Below are positions 19,321 through 28,353 of a stretch of DNA of 64,000 nucleotides, piece after piece (the first letter of the stretch is position 1; each line of letters starts with the position of its first letter). Below the pieces are notes generated by a model. It saw nothing but the letters and a program-made list of their open reading frames with translations, ran no database searches and had not been told where the DNA came from. Origin of the DNA: Pectobacterium carotovorum. GTDB lineage: Bacteria; Pseudomonadota; Gammaproteobacteria; Enterobacterales; Enterobacteriaceae. The DNA lies in the NCBI GenBank assembly GCA_016415585.1, contig CP066552.1:2914001-2978000 (forward strand). Direction: 5' to 3'. A program made the position numbers and the translations under genes.

Positions 19321-19367
19321 ACCTTGCCTGAGCGAATCGGCGATTAAAATTTCATCGCAGGCAAGGT
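19321..19367 (+). repeat. Inverted repeat in the glnH leader
   Basis: Perfect ten-base arms ACCTTGCCTG (19321-19330) and CAGGCAAGGT (19358-19367) enclose 27 bases. It lies 134 bases before the glnH start and would form a stem in RNA or could bind a protein. There is no T run, so it is not a simple terminator. Confidence 0.6.
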
Positions 19368-19500
19368 AATAAAATAAAAACAACAGGTTAAGTGTAACGC
19401 ATGATAATTAACCTCATGCTTAAATAGGTTTCACTTTCGTACTATGCTTAAAACGCCTGTAAAACAAAAAGCTCCCACAACTGCTAATAGGAAGGGTTTG

Positions 19501-20247
19501 ATGAAATCACTACTTAAGGCCTCTTTGGCTGCACTGACGCTGATGATGAGCGTATCTAGCTATGCCGCTGAGAAAGAACTGATTGTCGCGACAGACACCG
19601 CTTTCGTCCCTTTTGAATTCAAACAAGGCGACAAGTACGTCGGTTTTGACATCGACCTCTGGGATGCTATCGCTAAACAGCTCAATCTGAAGTACACCCT
19701 GAAGCCAATGGACTTCGGCGGCATTATTCCTGCACTGCAAACGCGCAACATTGATCTGGCGCTCGCAGGCATTACCATTACTGAAGAGCGTAAAAAAGCA
19801 ATCGATTTCTCTGACGGTTACTACAACAGCGGCCTGCTGGTAATGGTCAAAGCGGACAACAACGATATTAAAGGCGAGCAGGATTTGGCCGGTAAAGTGG
19901 TTGCGGTGAAGAGCGGCACAGGTTCCGTTGATTACGCGAAAGCCAATATCAAAACCAAAGATCTGCGCCAGTTCCCGAACATCGACAACGCCTATATGGA
20001 ACTGGGTACCAACCGTGCTGATGCCGTCCTGCACGACACGCCAAATATCCTCTACTTCATCAAAACCGCAGGCAACGGCCAGTTTAAAGCGGTAGGTGAT
20101 TCCATTAAAGCTCAGCAATACGGCATCGCGTTCCCGAAAGGCAGCAACGAGCTGCGTGAAAAAGTGAATGGCGCTCTGAAAACACTGCGTGAAAACGGCA
20201 CTTATGCTGAGATCTACAAGAAGTGGTTTGGCGTAGAACCTAAGTAA
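19501..20247 (+). CDS. glnH: Glutamine ABC transporter, periplasmic binding protein GlnH
   Basis: A 248-residue solute-binding protein. The signal peptide [22 protein letters not shown] is followed by [18 protein letters not shown], and conserved [12 protein letters not shown] and [20 protein letters not shown] define the glutamine/polar amino-acid group. It delivers glutamine to GlnPQ. The start at 19501 is backed by AGGAAGGG at 19489-19496; an upstream in-frame ATG at 19444 would put 19 polar residues before the signal peptide. It is the first gene of glnHPQ. Confidence 0.95.
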   Translation: MKSLLKASLAALTLMMSVSSYAAEKELIVATDTAFVPFEFKQGDKYVGFDIDLWDAIAKQLNLKYTLKPMDFGGIIPALQTRNIDLALAGITITEERKKAIDFSDGYYNSGLLVMVKADNNDIKGEQDLAGKVVAVKSGTGSVDYAKANIKTKDLRQFPNIDNAYMELGTNRADAVLHDTPNILYFIKTAGNGQFKAVGDSIKAQQYGIAFPKGSNELREKVNGALKTLRENGTYAEIYKKWFGVEPK

Positions 20248-20273
20248 TTGCCGATTTAATCTGGAGATATTTC

Positions 20274-20933
20274 ATGCAGTTTGATTGGAGTGCCATTTGG
20301 CCTTCTCTGCCCCTCCTGATGGAAGGGGCAAAAATGACGTTGTTGATTTCTGTTCTGGGTCTGCTTGGCGGCCTAGTGATTGGCGTAGTCGCGGGTTTTG
20401 CCCGCGCCTACGGCGGCTGGTTTTCCAGCCGCATTTCGCTCGTTTTTATTGAAATTATTCGCGGCACCCCGATTGTTGTGCAGGTGATGTTTATTTACTT
20501 CGCCTTGCCGATGATTTTCACATCCGTACGAATCGACCCTTTTGCCGCCGCCGTCGTCACCATCATGATTAACTCTGGTGCTTACATCGCGGAAATCACC
20601 CGTGGTTCGGTATTGTCGATTCATAACGGCTTCCGTGAAGCAGGTCTGGCGCTTGGGCTGTCTCGCAGCGCGACGTTACGCCATGTGATTGCCCCACTCG
20701 CCCTGCGCCGCATGCTGCCGCCGCTGGGTAACCAGTGGATTATCAGCATCAAAGATACGTCACTGTTTATTGTTATCGGCGTGGCTGAACTCACGCGTTC
20801 AGGCCAGGAAATCATCGCGGGCAACTTCCGTGCGCTGGAAATCTGGACTGCGGTTGCCATTATTTACCTGTGCATCACGCTGATCCTCAGCTTTATTCTG
20901 CGTCGTCTGGAAAGAAGACTTAAGATTATATGA
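20274..20933 (+). CDS. glnP: Glutamine ABC transporter permease GlnP
   Basis: A 219-residue integral membrane permease with five or so helices and the amino-acid-permease EAA loop ([24 protein letters not shown] read in two parts, near residues 120-145). It forms the membrane channel with GlnQ as ATPase. It lies 26 bases after glnH and overlaps the glnQ start by four bases (ATGA), indicating translational coupling. Confidence 0.95.
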   Translation: MQFDWSAIWPSLPLLMEGAKMTLLISVLGLLGGLVIGVVAGFARAYGGWFSSRISLVFIEIIRGTPIVVQVMFIYFALPMIFTSVRIDPFAAAVVTIMINSGAYIAEITRGSVLSIHNGFREAGLALGLSRSATLRHVIAPLALRRMLPPLGNQWIISIKDTSLFIVIGVAELTRSGQEIIAGNFRALEIWTAVAIIYLCITLILSFILRRLERRLKII

Positions 20934-21652
20934 TTGAATTTAAAAACGTATCCAAACACTTTGGCAAGACACAGGTCTTACACAATATCGATCTCACCAT
21001 CGGTCAGGGTGAAGTTGTGGTCATCATCGGGCCTTCGGGTTCGGGTAAATCCACGCTGCTACGCTGCATCAACAAGCTGGAAGAAATTACCAGCGGTGAA
21101 TTGGTTGTTGACGGCCTTAAAGTGAACGATCCGCGCGTTGACGAGCGTTTAATCCGTCAGGAAGCCGGGATGGTATTCCAGCAGTTTTACCTGTTCCCGC
21201 ATCTTACCGCGCTGGAAAACGTCGCGTTCGGCCCTATTCGGGTACGCGGCGCGAGTAAAGCCGATGCCGAGAAGCTGGCGCTGGAATTGCTGGCGAAAGT
21301 GGGCCTGTCAGAACGCGCGCATCATTACCCTTCCGAACTTTCCGGCGGTCAACAGCAGCGTGTGGCCATCGCCCGCGCTTTAGCAGTTAAACCGAAACTG
21401 ATGCTGTTTGATGAGCCGACATCGGCACTCGACCCGGAACTGCGCCATGAAGTGCTGACCGTCATGAAAGATCTGGCCGAAGAAGGCATGACGATGGTCA
21501 TCGTCACTCACGAAGTGGGCTTTGCCCATAAAGTAGCTTCGCGTCTGATCTTTATTGATAAAGGCCGCATCGCAGAAGATGGCGACCCGGAAACGCTGAT
21601 TACGAATCCACCCAGCGATCGTCTGCGTGAATTCCTGCAACACGTATCTTGA
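20930..21652 (+). CDS. glnQ: Glutamine ABC transporter ATPase GlnQ
   Basis: A 240-residue ABC ATPase. Walker A is GPSGSGKST, the Q-loop is in [11 protein letters not shown], the signature is LSGGQQQR, Walker B is [13 protein letters not shown] and the switch histidine is in IVTHEVG. It powers glutamine import. It overlaps glnP by four bases and ends the operon just before a terminator. Confidence 0.96.
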   Translation: MIEFKNVSKHFGKTQVLHNIDLTIGQGEVVVIIGPSGSGKSTLLRCINKLEEITSGELVVDGLKVNDPRVDERLIRQEAGMVFQQFYLFPHLTALENVAFGPIRVRGASKADAEKLALELLAKVGLSERAHHYPSELSGGQQQRVAIARALAVKPKLMLFDEPTSALDPELRHEVLTVMKDLAEEGMTMVIVTHEVGFAHKVASRLIFIDKGRIAEDGDPETLITNPPSDRLREFLQHVS

Positions 21653-21657
21653 TCAAC

Positions 21658-21678
21658 AAGGGGGCTTTCGCCCCCTTT
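21658..21678 (+). terminator. Terminator of glnHPQ
   Basis: An eight-base stem (AAGGGGGC / GCCCCCTT) with a TTTC loop, followed by a T/C-rich tail. It lies between convergent genes. Confidence 0.88.
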
Positions 21679-21703
21679 CTCTTACTCGCAATGTCAGCGA
21701 ACG

Positions 21704-23572
21704 TTATGCCTGCGAACGCGGATATTCTCGTTCAATAAACGCTGCAAAATCCTGGCACATCTTCTCATCGCCCTGTTCATTATCCGCCAGCACGCGACTG
21801 CCATCGACCACGCGAATACGTGCGCCCAGATCGAAATCCGCAGCAGGCTGAGGACGACACGTTGCCTGAGCCATGGTGCTTTCCGCCTGTTGCCAGGCTT
21901 CATCGACCGTTAGATTACAGGCCTGCGCTAGATAAGCAGGATTGAAGCCCTCACCGGTCAGGCTACGCAGCGTATCGTCATGACTTACGCTATTGCCCGG
22001 ATGCCAATAGTGTTGTGCCAAATCAGGGCCGATGGCCGGGTTATCCGTCAGGTAGCCGTCACGTTGCAGGAAATAGCTGCGCGTCTGCTCAACCGCCATC
22101 AATGCCAGCAGATATCCCTGATAAGAACACGCCGACTCCATGGACAGAAGATGAGGGATCGCCAACGTCGGGCGCGGGCTACCGCTAATGCCCAAAATAC
22201 GCTGTTCGGTGTCACGTGCCAGTTTTGTCATCGCTTCCGGCGTACGCGCCTCGTCGTCCCACGAATAGAGCTGCCACTCGAAGTACGGCACCAGCAGGAT
22301 GTGCCGCTCATTGAAAGCGCGCATCGGCTGCTGCGTGCTGATATCCGCGCGGATCAATTCATCAGGAATCGTCTCTCCCTGTGCATTCTTTGCATAGCGT
22401 TTTAACCAGTCAGCATCACCCAGCAGGCTGTCGCAGAACATGGACTGCGTTTCCGCATAAGCCATTGAGGTTGGCGGAAACTCCTGTGAAAAACAGGGTG
22501 CATTCTGTCGGATATTAGCAAAATGCGCGGCGTGTCCGCCCTCATGAAATAACGTATTAATGCCGCTGGCACCGCTGCCAATTTGATCCGGCTTTGCCAG
22601 ACTGGTGAAGTTAATCCGTGCCGGCACCCATTTTCCTTCCTGCACAAACGGCGGCACCGGGCCATGCATAAAGCCGTTCTCGTACTTACCTTTTCGCACC
22701 AGCAAATCGAGCTGCATTTCTGCACCGTTAAACCCTATTCGCAAACGTTTAAAGCTGTTGATCCAACGCTCCAGCGACGCAGAGAAAGGGAAATAGGGAT
22801 CGAGCTGGCGCGTCACATCGCCTGCGCTGGCATAGCGAATATTCCACGGTTGCAGAGCCTCTTCACCCTTTTCATCCGCCAGATTTTTCAGGCTACGAGC
22901 ATTCGCCTCACGCGTCTGTTCTTCAAAAGGATCGAGGATGGCAAAAAGCTGCTCCGGCGTCATCCGCTCCGTCTTGTTGACCTTATAGTCAAAATAGTTG
23001 CGGTAGCCCATCTGACGGGCAAAGCGGTTACGCAGTGAAATCAGCTCTGGGAAGCCATTCTGCAACAGCCACTGTTCAAGATCGCGCAGCGCCTGCTGGG
23101 AACTTTGACGATAGGCTTCGGTATTATTGGTCGTCTGGTTGGTCAGCAGTTCTCCGAGCGAGGCGGGAACCCGTTCCCCTTTGGCATCCAGATGCGTCAT
23201 TTCATAGGATTTACGCTTGGCGTATAACGCACTTTCGGCCGCAATAATTTCATCCATCAACGCCTGCGCCTGCGGATCTTCAATCACGTTGCAGTCGAAA
23301 AACCGATACCAGCCTTGCAAACCATGCGATAGCGTCTGCTGTTGCTCATCACGCGGACTGTTTTCCAATGTCGCAAGATGAGTTCTCAGCTCGGCCAGAC
23401 GCTGTGGCTGCGAAATAAAACGCTTATAGGCACTCTCTGCGGCGGAGAAACGCTCAGACACTTCATCATTTCCCGTGCCCATATACAGTTGCCAAAACAG
23501 TTCTTCTTTCGCCTGATGAACCGCAAGATAGTCACGATTCAATGCGTTAAAATAGTCCGCTACCTGTTGCAT
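21704..23572 (-). CDS. M3-family zinc metallopeptidase (oligoendopeptidase-like)
   Basis: A 622-residue peptidase with the M3 zinc motif HEGGH (H343 and H347, in NTLFHEGGHAAHF) and a downstream MAYAETQSMFCDSLL that supplies the third ligand region. Members cut short peptides in the cytoplasm. No signal peptide is visible. I chose ATG 23572 (MQQVADYFN) because AAGGA lies seven bases upstream; longer in-frame starts would run into the ybiB coding region. It is not E. coli prlC or dcp. Confidence 0.82.
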   Translation of the reverse strand: MQQVADYFNALNRDYLAVHQAKEELFWQLYMGTGNDEVSERFSAAESAYKRFISQPQRLAELRTHLATLENSPRDEQQQTLSHGLQGWYRFFDCNVIEDPQAQALMDEIIAAESALYAKRKSYEMTHLDAKGERVPASLGELLTNQTTNNTEAYRQSSQQALRDLEQWLLQNGFPELISLRNRFARQMGYRNYFDYKVNKTERMTPEQLFAILDPFEEQTREANARSLKNLADEKGEEALQPWNIRYASAGDVTRQLDPYFPFSASLERWINSFKRLRIGFNGAEMQLDLLVRKGKYENGFMHGPVPPFVQEGKWVPARINFTSLAKPDQIGSGASGINTLFHEGGHAAHFANIRQNAPCFSQEFPPTSMAYAETQSMFCDSLLGDADWLKRYAKNAQGETIPDELIRADISTQQPMRAFNERHILLVPYFEWQLYSWDDEARTPEAMTKLARDTEQRILGISGSPRPTLAIPHLLSMESACSYQGYLLALMAVEQTRSYFLQRDGYLTDNPAIGPDLAQHYWHPGNSVSHDDTLRSLTGEGFNPAYLAQACNLTVDEAWQQAESTMAQATCRPQPAADFDLGARIRVVDGSRVLADNEQGDEKMCQDFAAFIEREYPRSQA

Positions 23573-23657
23573 GCTATTCCTTCTCTCTTCAAATGACAGC
23601 CGTCTGGCTGTGTGAAGTGGCGCGATAAACGCGTCCAAATCCGCTCCGGCAAACCAA

Positions 23658-24626
23658 TCAGCCAAGGCGTTTTTTAATTGTGGCGACAGCCTGTTCCATT
23701 GTCGCCGCTTCGCCGGCAGCAACTAAACAGCACGCCAGTTGCAGACGGATCGCCTGTGGTATCGCAATTTCCCCCGTCAGGCACTGTACCGTCCAGCGCG
23801 CCGTGGTTACGGCATCCTTCGCAATCGGCAGCGCATCAGGTGCGACGCTGATATCCTGCCGAAGCTGCAGCACGTTGGTATTTTGCTGATGGATGAAATG
23901 AATTTCCGGGCAGCGCTGCGGGTTGGCGTAAACCTCTCCTTCCGTGCCGTGCATCAGAAGTGCGCGCCCGTTGATGTCATTAAAAAACGTTCCCACGCGG
24001 GAAACATACTCAGGATGGGAAACACTGGCGACGCGCAGCGCGTCGCTTTCACCAAACGGCGTCGCCACCTTAGCCAGCGTGTGGCTACTGTTACGCACGC
24101 CCATACGCCAGCGCAGCTGTAGCTGGCGATCGATAGCCGGACATAACGTCGAAACAGGGATAAATACCGGGCTACCGCTATCAAGCTCCTGCTGAGCCTG
24201 CTCAGCACTCTCGGCAATCGTCACACCGAGGTTACGCAAAATCTCGGCGCTGGTAACACGGGTCGGATCGTCGCTGACGCCGTGAACCACGACCGGAAAA
24301 CCCAGTTTTGCCAACAGCAGCGCCAGCAGCGGCGTCAGGTTCGCCTGCTTCCGCGCCCCGTTATAGCTGGGCACCACAATAGGCATAGGAAAGCCCGCAG
24401 GCGGCGTCAGGCGCAGTACATGCTCGTTCATCGCCTGATAAAAACCCAGCATCTCGGCTTCCGATTCTCCTTTGATGCGAAACGCAATCAACAGCCCACC
24501 GAGCTCCAGATCCGGCACATCACCACGCAGCATTGCGCTATACAGTTCATAAGCCGTTGCCTGATCGACATCACGCGCATGATTTTTCCCGCGCCCCACT
24601 TCTTTGATAATTTTGGTGTAATCCAT
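23658..24626 (-). CDS. ybiB: TrpD2-like nucleic-acid-binding protein YbiB
   Basis: A 322-residue protein of the anthranilate phosphoribosyltransferase-like fold. It has GRGKNHARDVDQATAYELYS and PSYNGARKQANLTPLLALLL, matching YbiB/TrpD2, which binds single-stranded nucleic acid instead of making tryptophan. In E. coli it follows dinG in an SOS-regulated pair. Here dinG is 23.8 kb away on the same strand, with the tailocin and the protease cluster in between. No LexA box was seen just upstream. Confidence 0.87.
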   Translation of the reverse strand: MDYTKIIKEVGRGKNHARDVDQATAYELYSAMLRGDVPDLELGGLLIAFRIKGESEAEMLGFYQAMNEHVLRLTPPAGFPMPIVVPSYNGARKQANLTPLLALLLAKLGFPVVVHGVSDDPTRVTSAEILRNLGVTIAESAEQAQQELDSGSPVFIPVSTLCPAIDRQLQLRWRMGVRNSSHTLAKVATPFGESDALRVASVSHPEYVSRVGTFFNDINGRALLMHGTEGEVYANPQRCPEIHFIHQQNTNVLQLRQDISVAPDALPIAKDAVTTARWTVQCLTGEIAIPQAIRLQLACCLVAAGEAATMEQAVATIKKRLG

Positions 24627-24735
24627 GTTGGCCTCTCATTTGCGGCGACACAGTAAAGAACTTATCAATGAAAATAACATGTTTACCGAGTTTCTGGTCA
24701 CTCTGGCGCAGAGGAAATTGCTATCGCGCAGCTTT

Positions 24736-25311
24736 TTAGCCAGCGCCAGGAGCGCCATCCTTACCCCGCACGGGAAAGTACTTATAGATGGTTTTTTCTG
24801 ACACGCCGATAATATTCGCTACCTGAAGGCGCGTAGCCCCTGTCGCTAACATCGCCCCGGCTCGACAAAGCACATTTTGCGTCATAAGCCGTTTACGCCC
24901 ACCGATGCGTCCCTGCAACCGAGCAGCATCGAGGCCAGCACGTGTCCGTTCGACAATCAGTTCCCGTTCCATCTCAGCCAGTGCGCTCATCACATGAAAG
25001 AAGAAACGACCCGCGGGGGTAGAAGTATCAATACTATCCGTCAGGCTGCGAAAATGGATGCCTTTCGCCTGCAATGCAGATACCAGCTCAATCAAATCAC
25101 GCACGCTGCGCCCTAGCCTGTCCAGCTTCCATACCATCAGCGTATCGCCACGCCGCAACCGCCTGATCGCCTTTTTTAACCCAGGCCGCTGTGCATTTTT
25201 CCCACTGGCGGTATCCTCAAAAATCAGCTCACATTCTGCGCGAATCAGCGCTTTTTTCTGTAATTCCGTATTTTGATCGGTAGTAGACACACGCGCATAG
25301 CCAATCAGCAT
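24736..25311 (-). CDS. Gin/Cin-type serine DNA invertase
   Basis: A 191-residue small serine recombinase. The catalytic serine is S9 (YARVSTTDQN), with the conserved RPGLKKAIRRLRRGDTLMV and KLDRLGRSVRDLIELV, and a C-terminal helix-turn-helix (RLQVANIIGVSEKTIYKYFP). It belongs to the invertase group (Gin, Cin, Hin, Pin) that flips DNA between inverted sites. It lies just outside the invertible tail-fibre segment, with its start 44 bases from the nearer crossover site. This is the same arrangement as in Mu and P1. Confidence 0.92.
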   Translation of the reverse strand: MLIGYARVSTTDQNTELQKKALIRAECELIFEDTASGKNAQRPGLKKAIRRLRRGDTLMVWKLDRLGRSVRDLIELVSALQAKGIHFRSLTDSIDTSTPAGRFFFHVMSALAEMERELIVERTRAGLDAARLQGRIGGRKRLMTQNVLCRAGAMLATGATRLQVANIIGVSEKTIYKYFPVRGKDGAPGAG

Positions 25312-25354
25312 TACATAACCTCATGAAATAATTGATTGTATTTTTATTATCTTG

Positions 25355-25380
25355 TTCTCGCAAACCTCGGTTTTAAAGAA
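25355..25380 (+). repeat. gix-like crossover site, left
   Basis: A 26-base site made of TTCTCGCAAACC, a TC core and GGTTTTAAAGAA. It resembles gix/cix/hix sites with AAACC-NN-GGTTT. The core dinucleotide is TC on this strand, opposite to the right site, so the two are in inverted orientation. Confidence 0.87.
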
Positions 25381-25686
25381 GTCACTGAAACGGGGGCAGG
25401 AACGGGATATTACTGGCGAAAATACGCAGATACGATGATAGAACTTTTCGCCAACGAAGAAGTTGTAATGGGGTCGAATAAAAACGTTGTATTTCCTGTT
25501 AATATTAATGAGGTTATTTTTATCACTGTAAGCGATATCGGGGGGTATAATGGTCCAAATGCGTATACGCTACGAGTTTCTAATGTAACAAACACCGGAT
25601 TTTTAATTTCATGGGATAGGTTTAATGAGAATGGCATTTGGAATAAGAAAAAAATTCACTACCATATAATCGCTAAGCTCGTATAA
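25368..25686 (+). CDS. Silent alternative tail-fibre tip (in the inverted orientation)
   Basis: An open frame that runs through the left crossover site with no start of its own. It reads LANLGFKEVTETGAG at the junction. The expressed fibre reads PANLGLGEFN at the other site. Inverting the segment would fuse this 106-residue module in frame after residue 456 of the fibre and give a 562-residue fibre. The module (GYYWRKYADTMIELFA, VVFPVNINEVIFITVSD, TGFLISW) resembles Gp53-like fibre C-terminal domains. It is followed by a terminator. Confidence 0.82.
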
Positions 25687-25689
25687 ATT

Positions 25690-25710
25690 GTGGCCCTATT
25701 GGGCCACTTT
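25690..25710. terminator. Shared terminator between the two fibre tips
   Basis: A seven-base stem (GTGGCCC / GGGCCAC) with a TATT loop and TTT. It sits between the convergent 3' ends of the two alternative fibre tips inside the invertible segment, so it could serve either orientation. Confidence 0.7.
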
Positions 25711-25738
25711 GCATATTGAATGTAAAATTTAATAATTT

Positions 25739-27769
25739 TTATTTTAAATCATAAACGATAATAGTTGCCATATCCGTATCACGAGGTGAGACAATATCTG
25801 TGTCTGCGATAGAAAATGAAACTATATCTTTTCCCAACATAGCAGCGCTAATTGACGTGGGTTGATTATCTGCCCCGATAGTGACCGAATCTAATGAGTC
25901 GTCAAAATCATAATGTGATGAATATGCCGAGGAAACTATAGGTGCATTTTTTACTGAAACAGGTTTATTAAGAGTCATATAGTACGAATTATATGATGTA
26001 CCCGATGTACTTACATGCCCCATCCATGAGCAGCCGATTTCGCGATACACAAATCCGGCCACCCTAAATACTTTGCTACTTCCAATATCCAATCCATGAT
26101 TTTGATAATAAATTCTAACAGTTGCCAGATTATTATTTCCTACAGAGAATGCTATTGACGTAACAATAAATTTCCCAACAGGATTGAAACGACTAGTCCC
26201 TTTTCCGGGTATAATGGTTGAGTTATCATCCAAAATAAATAAACGAGTTTTATCTATTTCAACAAAACGTCCATGCGATTTTATTTCGAAACTTACTTCA
26301 AGGGTATCATTACTAATTGCTTTGAAATTTGACCTTTGAATTAAATGCGATGAAAATTGCAGCAATGCAACAGGTATCAAATTAAATTCACCCAAACCGA
26401 GGTTTGCGGGAGTTAATGTAATATCCATCGAACCGTCAAATGCAACACCATTAATCTTCCTTGGTGTCGCTAACTTCGTCGCCGCAACGGCAATTCCGTT
26501 TGTGGGTAATGCCCCAACATCCGTCGCTGTTAACGCAATGTCTGCTGTTAATGCTTTTCCATTCACTTTACGTCCTGAAGGTACACGTCCATTGGCGTTG
26601 GTGTTCGCACTGCTTGCTGCTGTTGCTGCGTTATTAGCCGCCATAGTTGCTGTCTCAACACGGGTGTCGGTTTCCGCTTTGGTATAAGCCCCCACATCCC
26701 CTGCGCTCAGAGCGATATCGGCCGTTAACTCTTTACCGTTGACTTTACGCGCAGACGGTACACGTCCATTAGCATTGGTGTTCGCACTGGTTGCTGCTGT
26801 TGCTGCGTTATTAGCCGCCGTAGTTGCTGTCGCAACACCGGTATCGGTTTCCGCTTTGGTATAAGCCCCCACATCCCCTGCGCTCAGAGCGATATCGGAC
26901 GTTAACTCTTTACCGTTGACTTTACGCGCAGACGGTACACGTCCATTAGCATTGGTATTCGCATTGGCTGCTGAAGTTGCTGCGTTATTAGCCGCTGTAG
27001 TGGCAGCCGCAACGCGAGTGTCTGTCTCAGCTTTAGTATAAGATCCCACGTCAGCCGCAGTCGGTTTATTATTCGGGCTATAAACACGCTGACCTTTTTC
27101 GTTGAGTAATCCAGTAACATTTAGGTCATGACCAACGGTCATATCTCCCGTCGCCAGATTAATATCAAATGGGCGCAACGTATTATAGTTCCCCGCTTTA
27201 TCACCTTTGTTCGTCAATAAGAGGTAAAAACGGTTACCGTCATTACGCATGATGACACCATAGTCACCATAAATTAGGCGTAATGCATTAGTCGTGGATA
27301 GCAACAATTCTCCTGTCAGCGTACCACCTGACAATGATAACTTTTTAGCCAGCCCATCCAGCACCGTAGCCGAAAAGTTCGGATCGTTACCAATCGCCTT
27401 CGCCAACTCCTGCAATGTATCCAATGCCGCAGGTGCACCATTAATGAGTGCAGCAACAACGGACTTAACAAATGCCGTTGTCGCCACCTGCTGGCTATTG
27501 TTATCGGTTGCAGGCGTTGGTGCTTTCGGTGTGCCGGTGAAAGTGGGGTTCGCCTTCGGCGCATATTGCGTATGCGGATCGGCGGCGGCAGCGTGTGTCG
27601 CCAGATCGCTGCCCGTTTTTTCCTGCTCTTTTTTCAAATAGCGGGTACGATTAGCCAATTCTTTAGCCTGTCGGTTTGAAACGCCGTCCGGTCCACCCAC
27701 GACCGGATCCGACGTTTCGATTTGGTAAATGCCGTCAACCCATTGTGGGTTCTCTGACAAATTCGCCAT
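25739..27769 (-). CDS. Tailocin tail fibre (expressed version)
   Basis: A 676-residue fibre. The N-terminal part (to about residue 235) attaches to the baseplate and has the usual phage fibre stretches (NPTFTGTPKAPTPATD, ATTAFVKSVVAALI). Three tandem 59-residue repeats (about residues 240-416) each contain YTKAETDT, AANNAAT and NGRVPS-RKVNGK. The crossover site falls at residues 455-457 (ANL), after which residues 457-676 form the variable receptor-binding tip. This part sets host range. No fibre-assembly chaperone gene follows. Confidence 0.88.
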   Translation of the reverse strand: MANLSENPQWVDGIYQIETSDPVVGGPDGVSNRQAKELANRTRYLKKEQEKTGSDLATHAAAADPHTQYAPKANPTFTGTPKAPTPATDNNSQQVATTAFVKSVVAALINGAPAALDTLQELAKAIGNDPNFSATVLDGLAKKLSLSGGTLTGELLLSTTNALRLIYGDYGVIMRNDGNRFYLLLTNKGDKAGNYNTLRPFDINLATGDMTVGHDLNVTGLLNEKGQRVYSPNNKPTAADVGSYTKAETDTRVAAATTAANNAATSAANANTNANGRVPSARKVNGKELTSDIALSAGDVGAYTKAETDTGVATATTAANNAATAATSANTNANGRVPSARKVNGKELTADIALSAGDVGAYTKAETDTRVETATMAANNAATAASSANTNANGRVPSGRKVNGKALTADIALTATDVGALPTNGIAVAATKLATPRKINGVAFDGSMDITLTPANLGLGEFNLIPVALLQFSSHLIQRSNFKAISNDTLEVSFEIKSHGRFVEIDKTRLFILDDNSTIIPGKGTSRFNPVGKFIVTSIAFSVGNNNLATVRIYYQNHGLDIGSSKVFRVAGFVYREIGCSWMGHVSTSGTSYNSYYMTLNKPVSVKNAPIVSSAYSSHYDFDDSLDSVTIGADNQPTSISAAMLGKDIVSFSIADTDIVSPRDTDMATIIVYDLK
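26387..26412 (-). repeat. gix-like crossover site, right
   Basis: A 26-base site inside the fibre gene: TTCACCCAAACC, core GA, GGTTTGCGGGAG on the plus strand. The core is the reverse complement of the left site (TC), so recombination inverts the roughly 1,030 bases between them. Confidence 0.85.
26522..27052 (-). repeat. Three 177-bp tandem repeats in the fibre gene
   Basis: Three copies of a 177-base unit encode the 59-residue fibre-shaft repeats (DVGxYTKAETDT ... DIALxAx). The first two copies are nearly identical at DNA level over long stretches, which suggests recent duplication and a shaft length that can change by recombination. Confidence 0.87.
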
Positions 27770-27771
27770 GT

Positions 27772-28353
27772 TTAAGCGCTCCCATGATTGTAGTTACTGT
27801 CGTATATCGCCGTCCGGTTGTAGCGGATAGGCACTTCCCAATATTCGATACTGGCCAGATGACACCGTGCCGGGGCAAACATCCCAATGGCATTGCGCAG
27901 CATTCTGGCCTGATCGTTGGTAATCGGTTGTTTTAGCAACACGCGATAGACCGCCCACGCTGCTTTATCGCCGTGCACATAAAGGTTGTTGTAGGTGGCT
28001 TCGCCGTCGTAGCTCAGGCGGCCAATATTCTCGATCAGCGTGCTCTCGCCGAATCCGAAACGACGGATGATCTCTTTAATGCTCCAGGGCGTACCTTTGC
28101 TGCGATGCAGATCGATAGCGGCCTTGATCAGCGCACGTTTGGAGTCATCCGATTCCGCCAGTTCCCAGCCGTCGCCAAACAGCGAGAACTGTTCTGCCAG
28201 CCAGGGCAACGCGCTGCTATCAGCAATGTCGATCAGATAAACCAGCAAGGCATTCAGATCGATGTCATCAACGCGGTCGGCCAATTCCGCCAGCGAACGA
28301 AAGCGGGTGTCAGCCGCCAGCGGCGGTGGCAACAGTCGTAGTGAATCAGCCAT
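27772..28353 (-). CDS. Baseplate/tail protein I
   Basis: A 193-residue protein of the P2 gpI (phage tail protein I) family: SLRLLPPPLAADTRFRSLAE, LIDIADSSALPWLAEQFSLF, LIKAAIDLHRSKGTPWSIKE. It connects baseplate wedge to tail fibre. The start at 28353 overlaps the J gene by eight bases and gives the usual MADSLRLLPP beginning; a longer frame adds 19 residues. The fibre gene begins three bases after it. Confidence 0.87.
   Translation of the reverse strand: MADSLRLLPPPLAADTRFRSLAELADRVDDIDLNALLVYLIDIADSSALPWLAEQFSLFGDGWELAESDDSKRALIKAAIDLHRSKGTPWSIKEIIRRFGFGESTLIENIGRLSYDGEATYNNLYVHGDKAAWAVYRVLLKQPITNDQARMLRNAIGMFAPARCHLASIEYWEVPIRYNRTAIYDSNYNHGSA

Noticed and set aside
25336..25367. Independent start for the alternative fibre tip
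   Set aside because: The frame before the crossover site is short, AT-rich and lacks a ribosome binding site. The module makes sense only after inversion.
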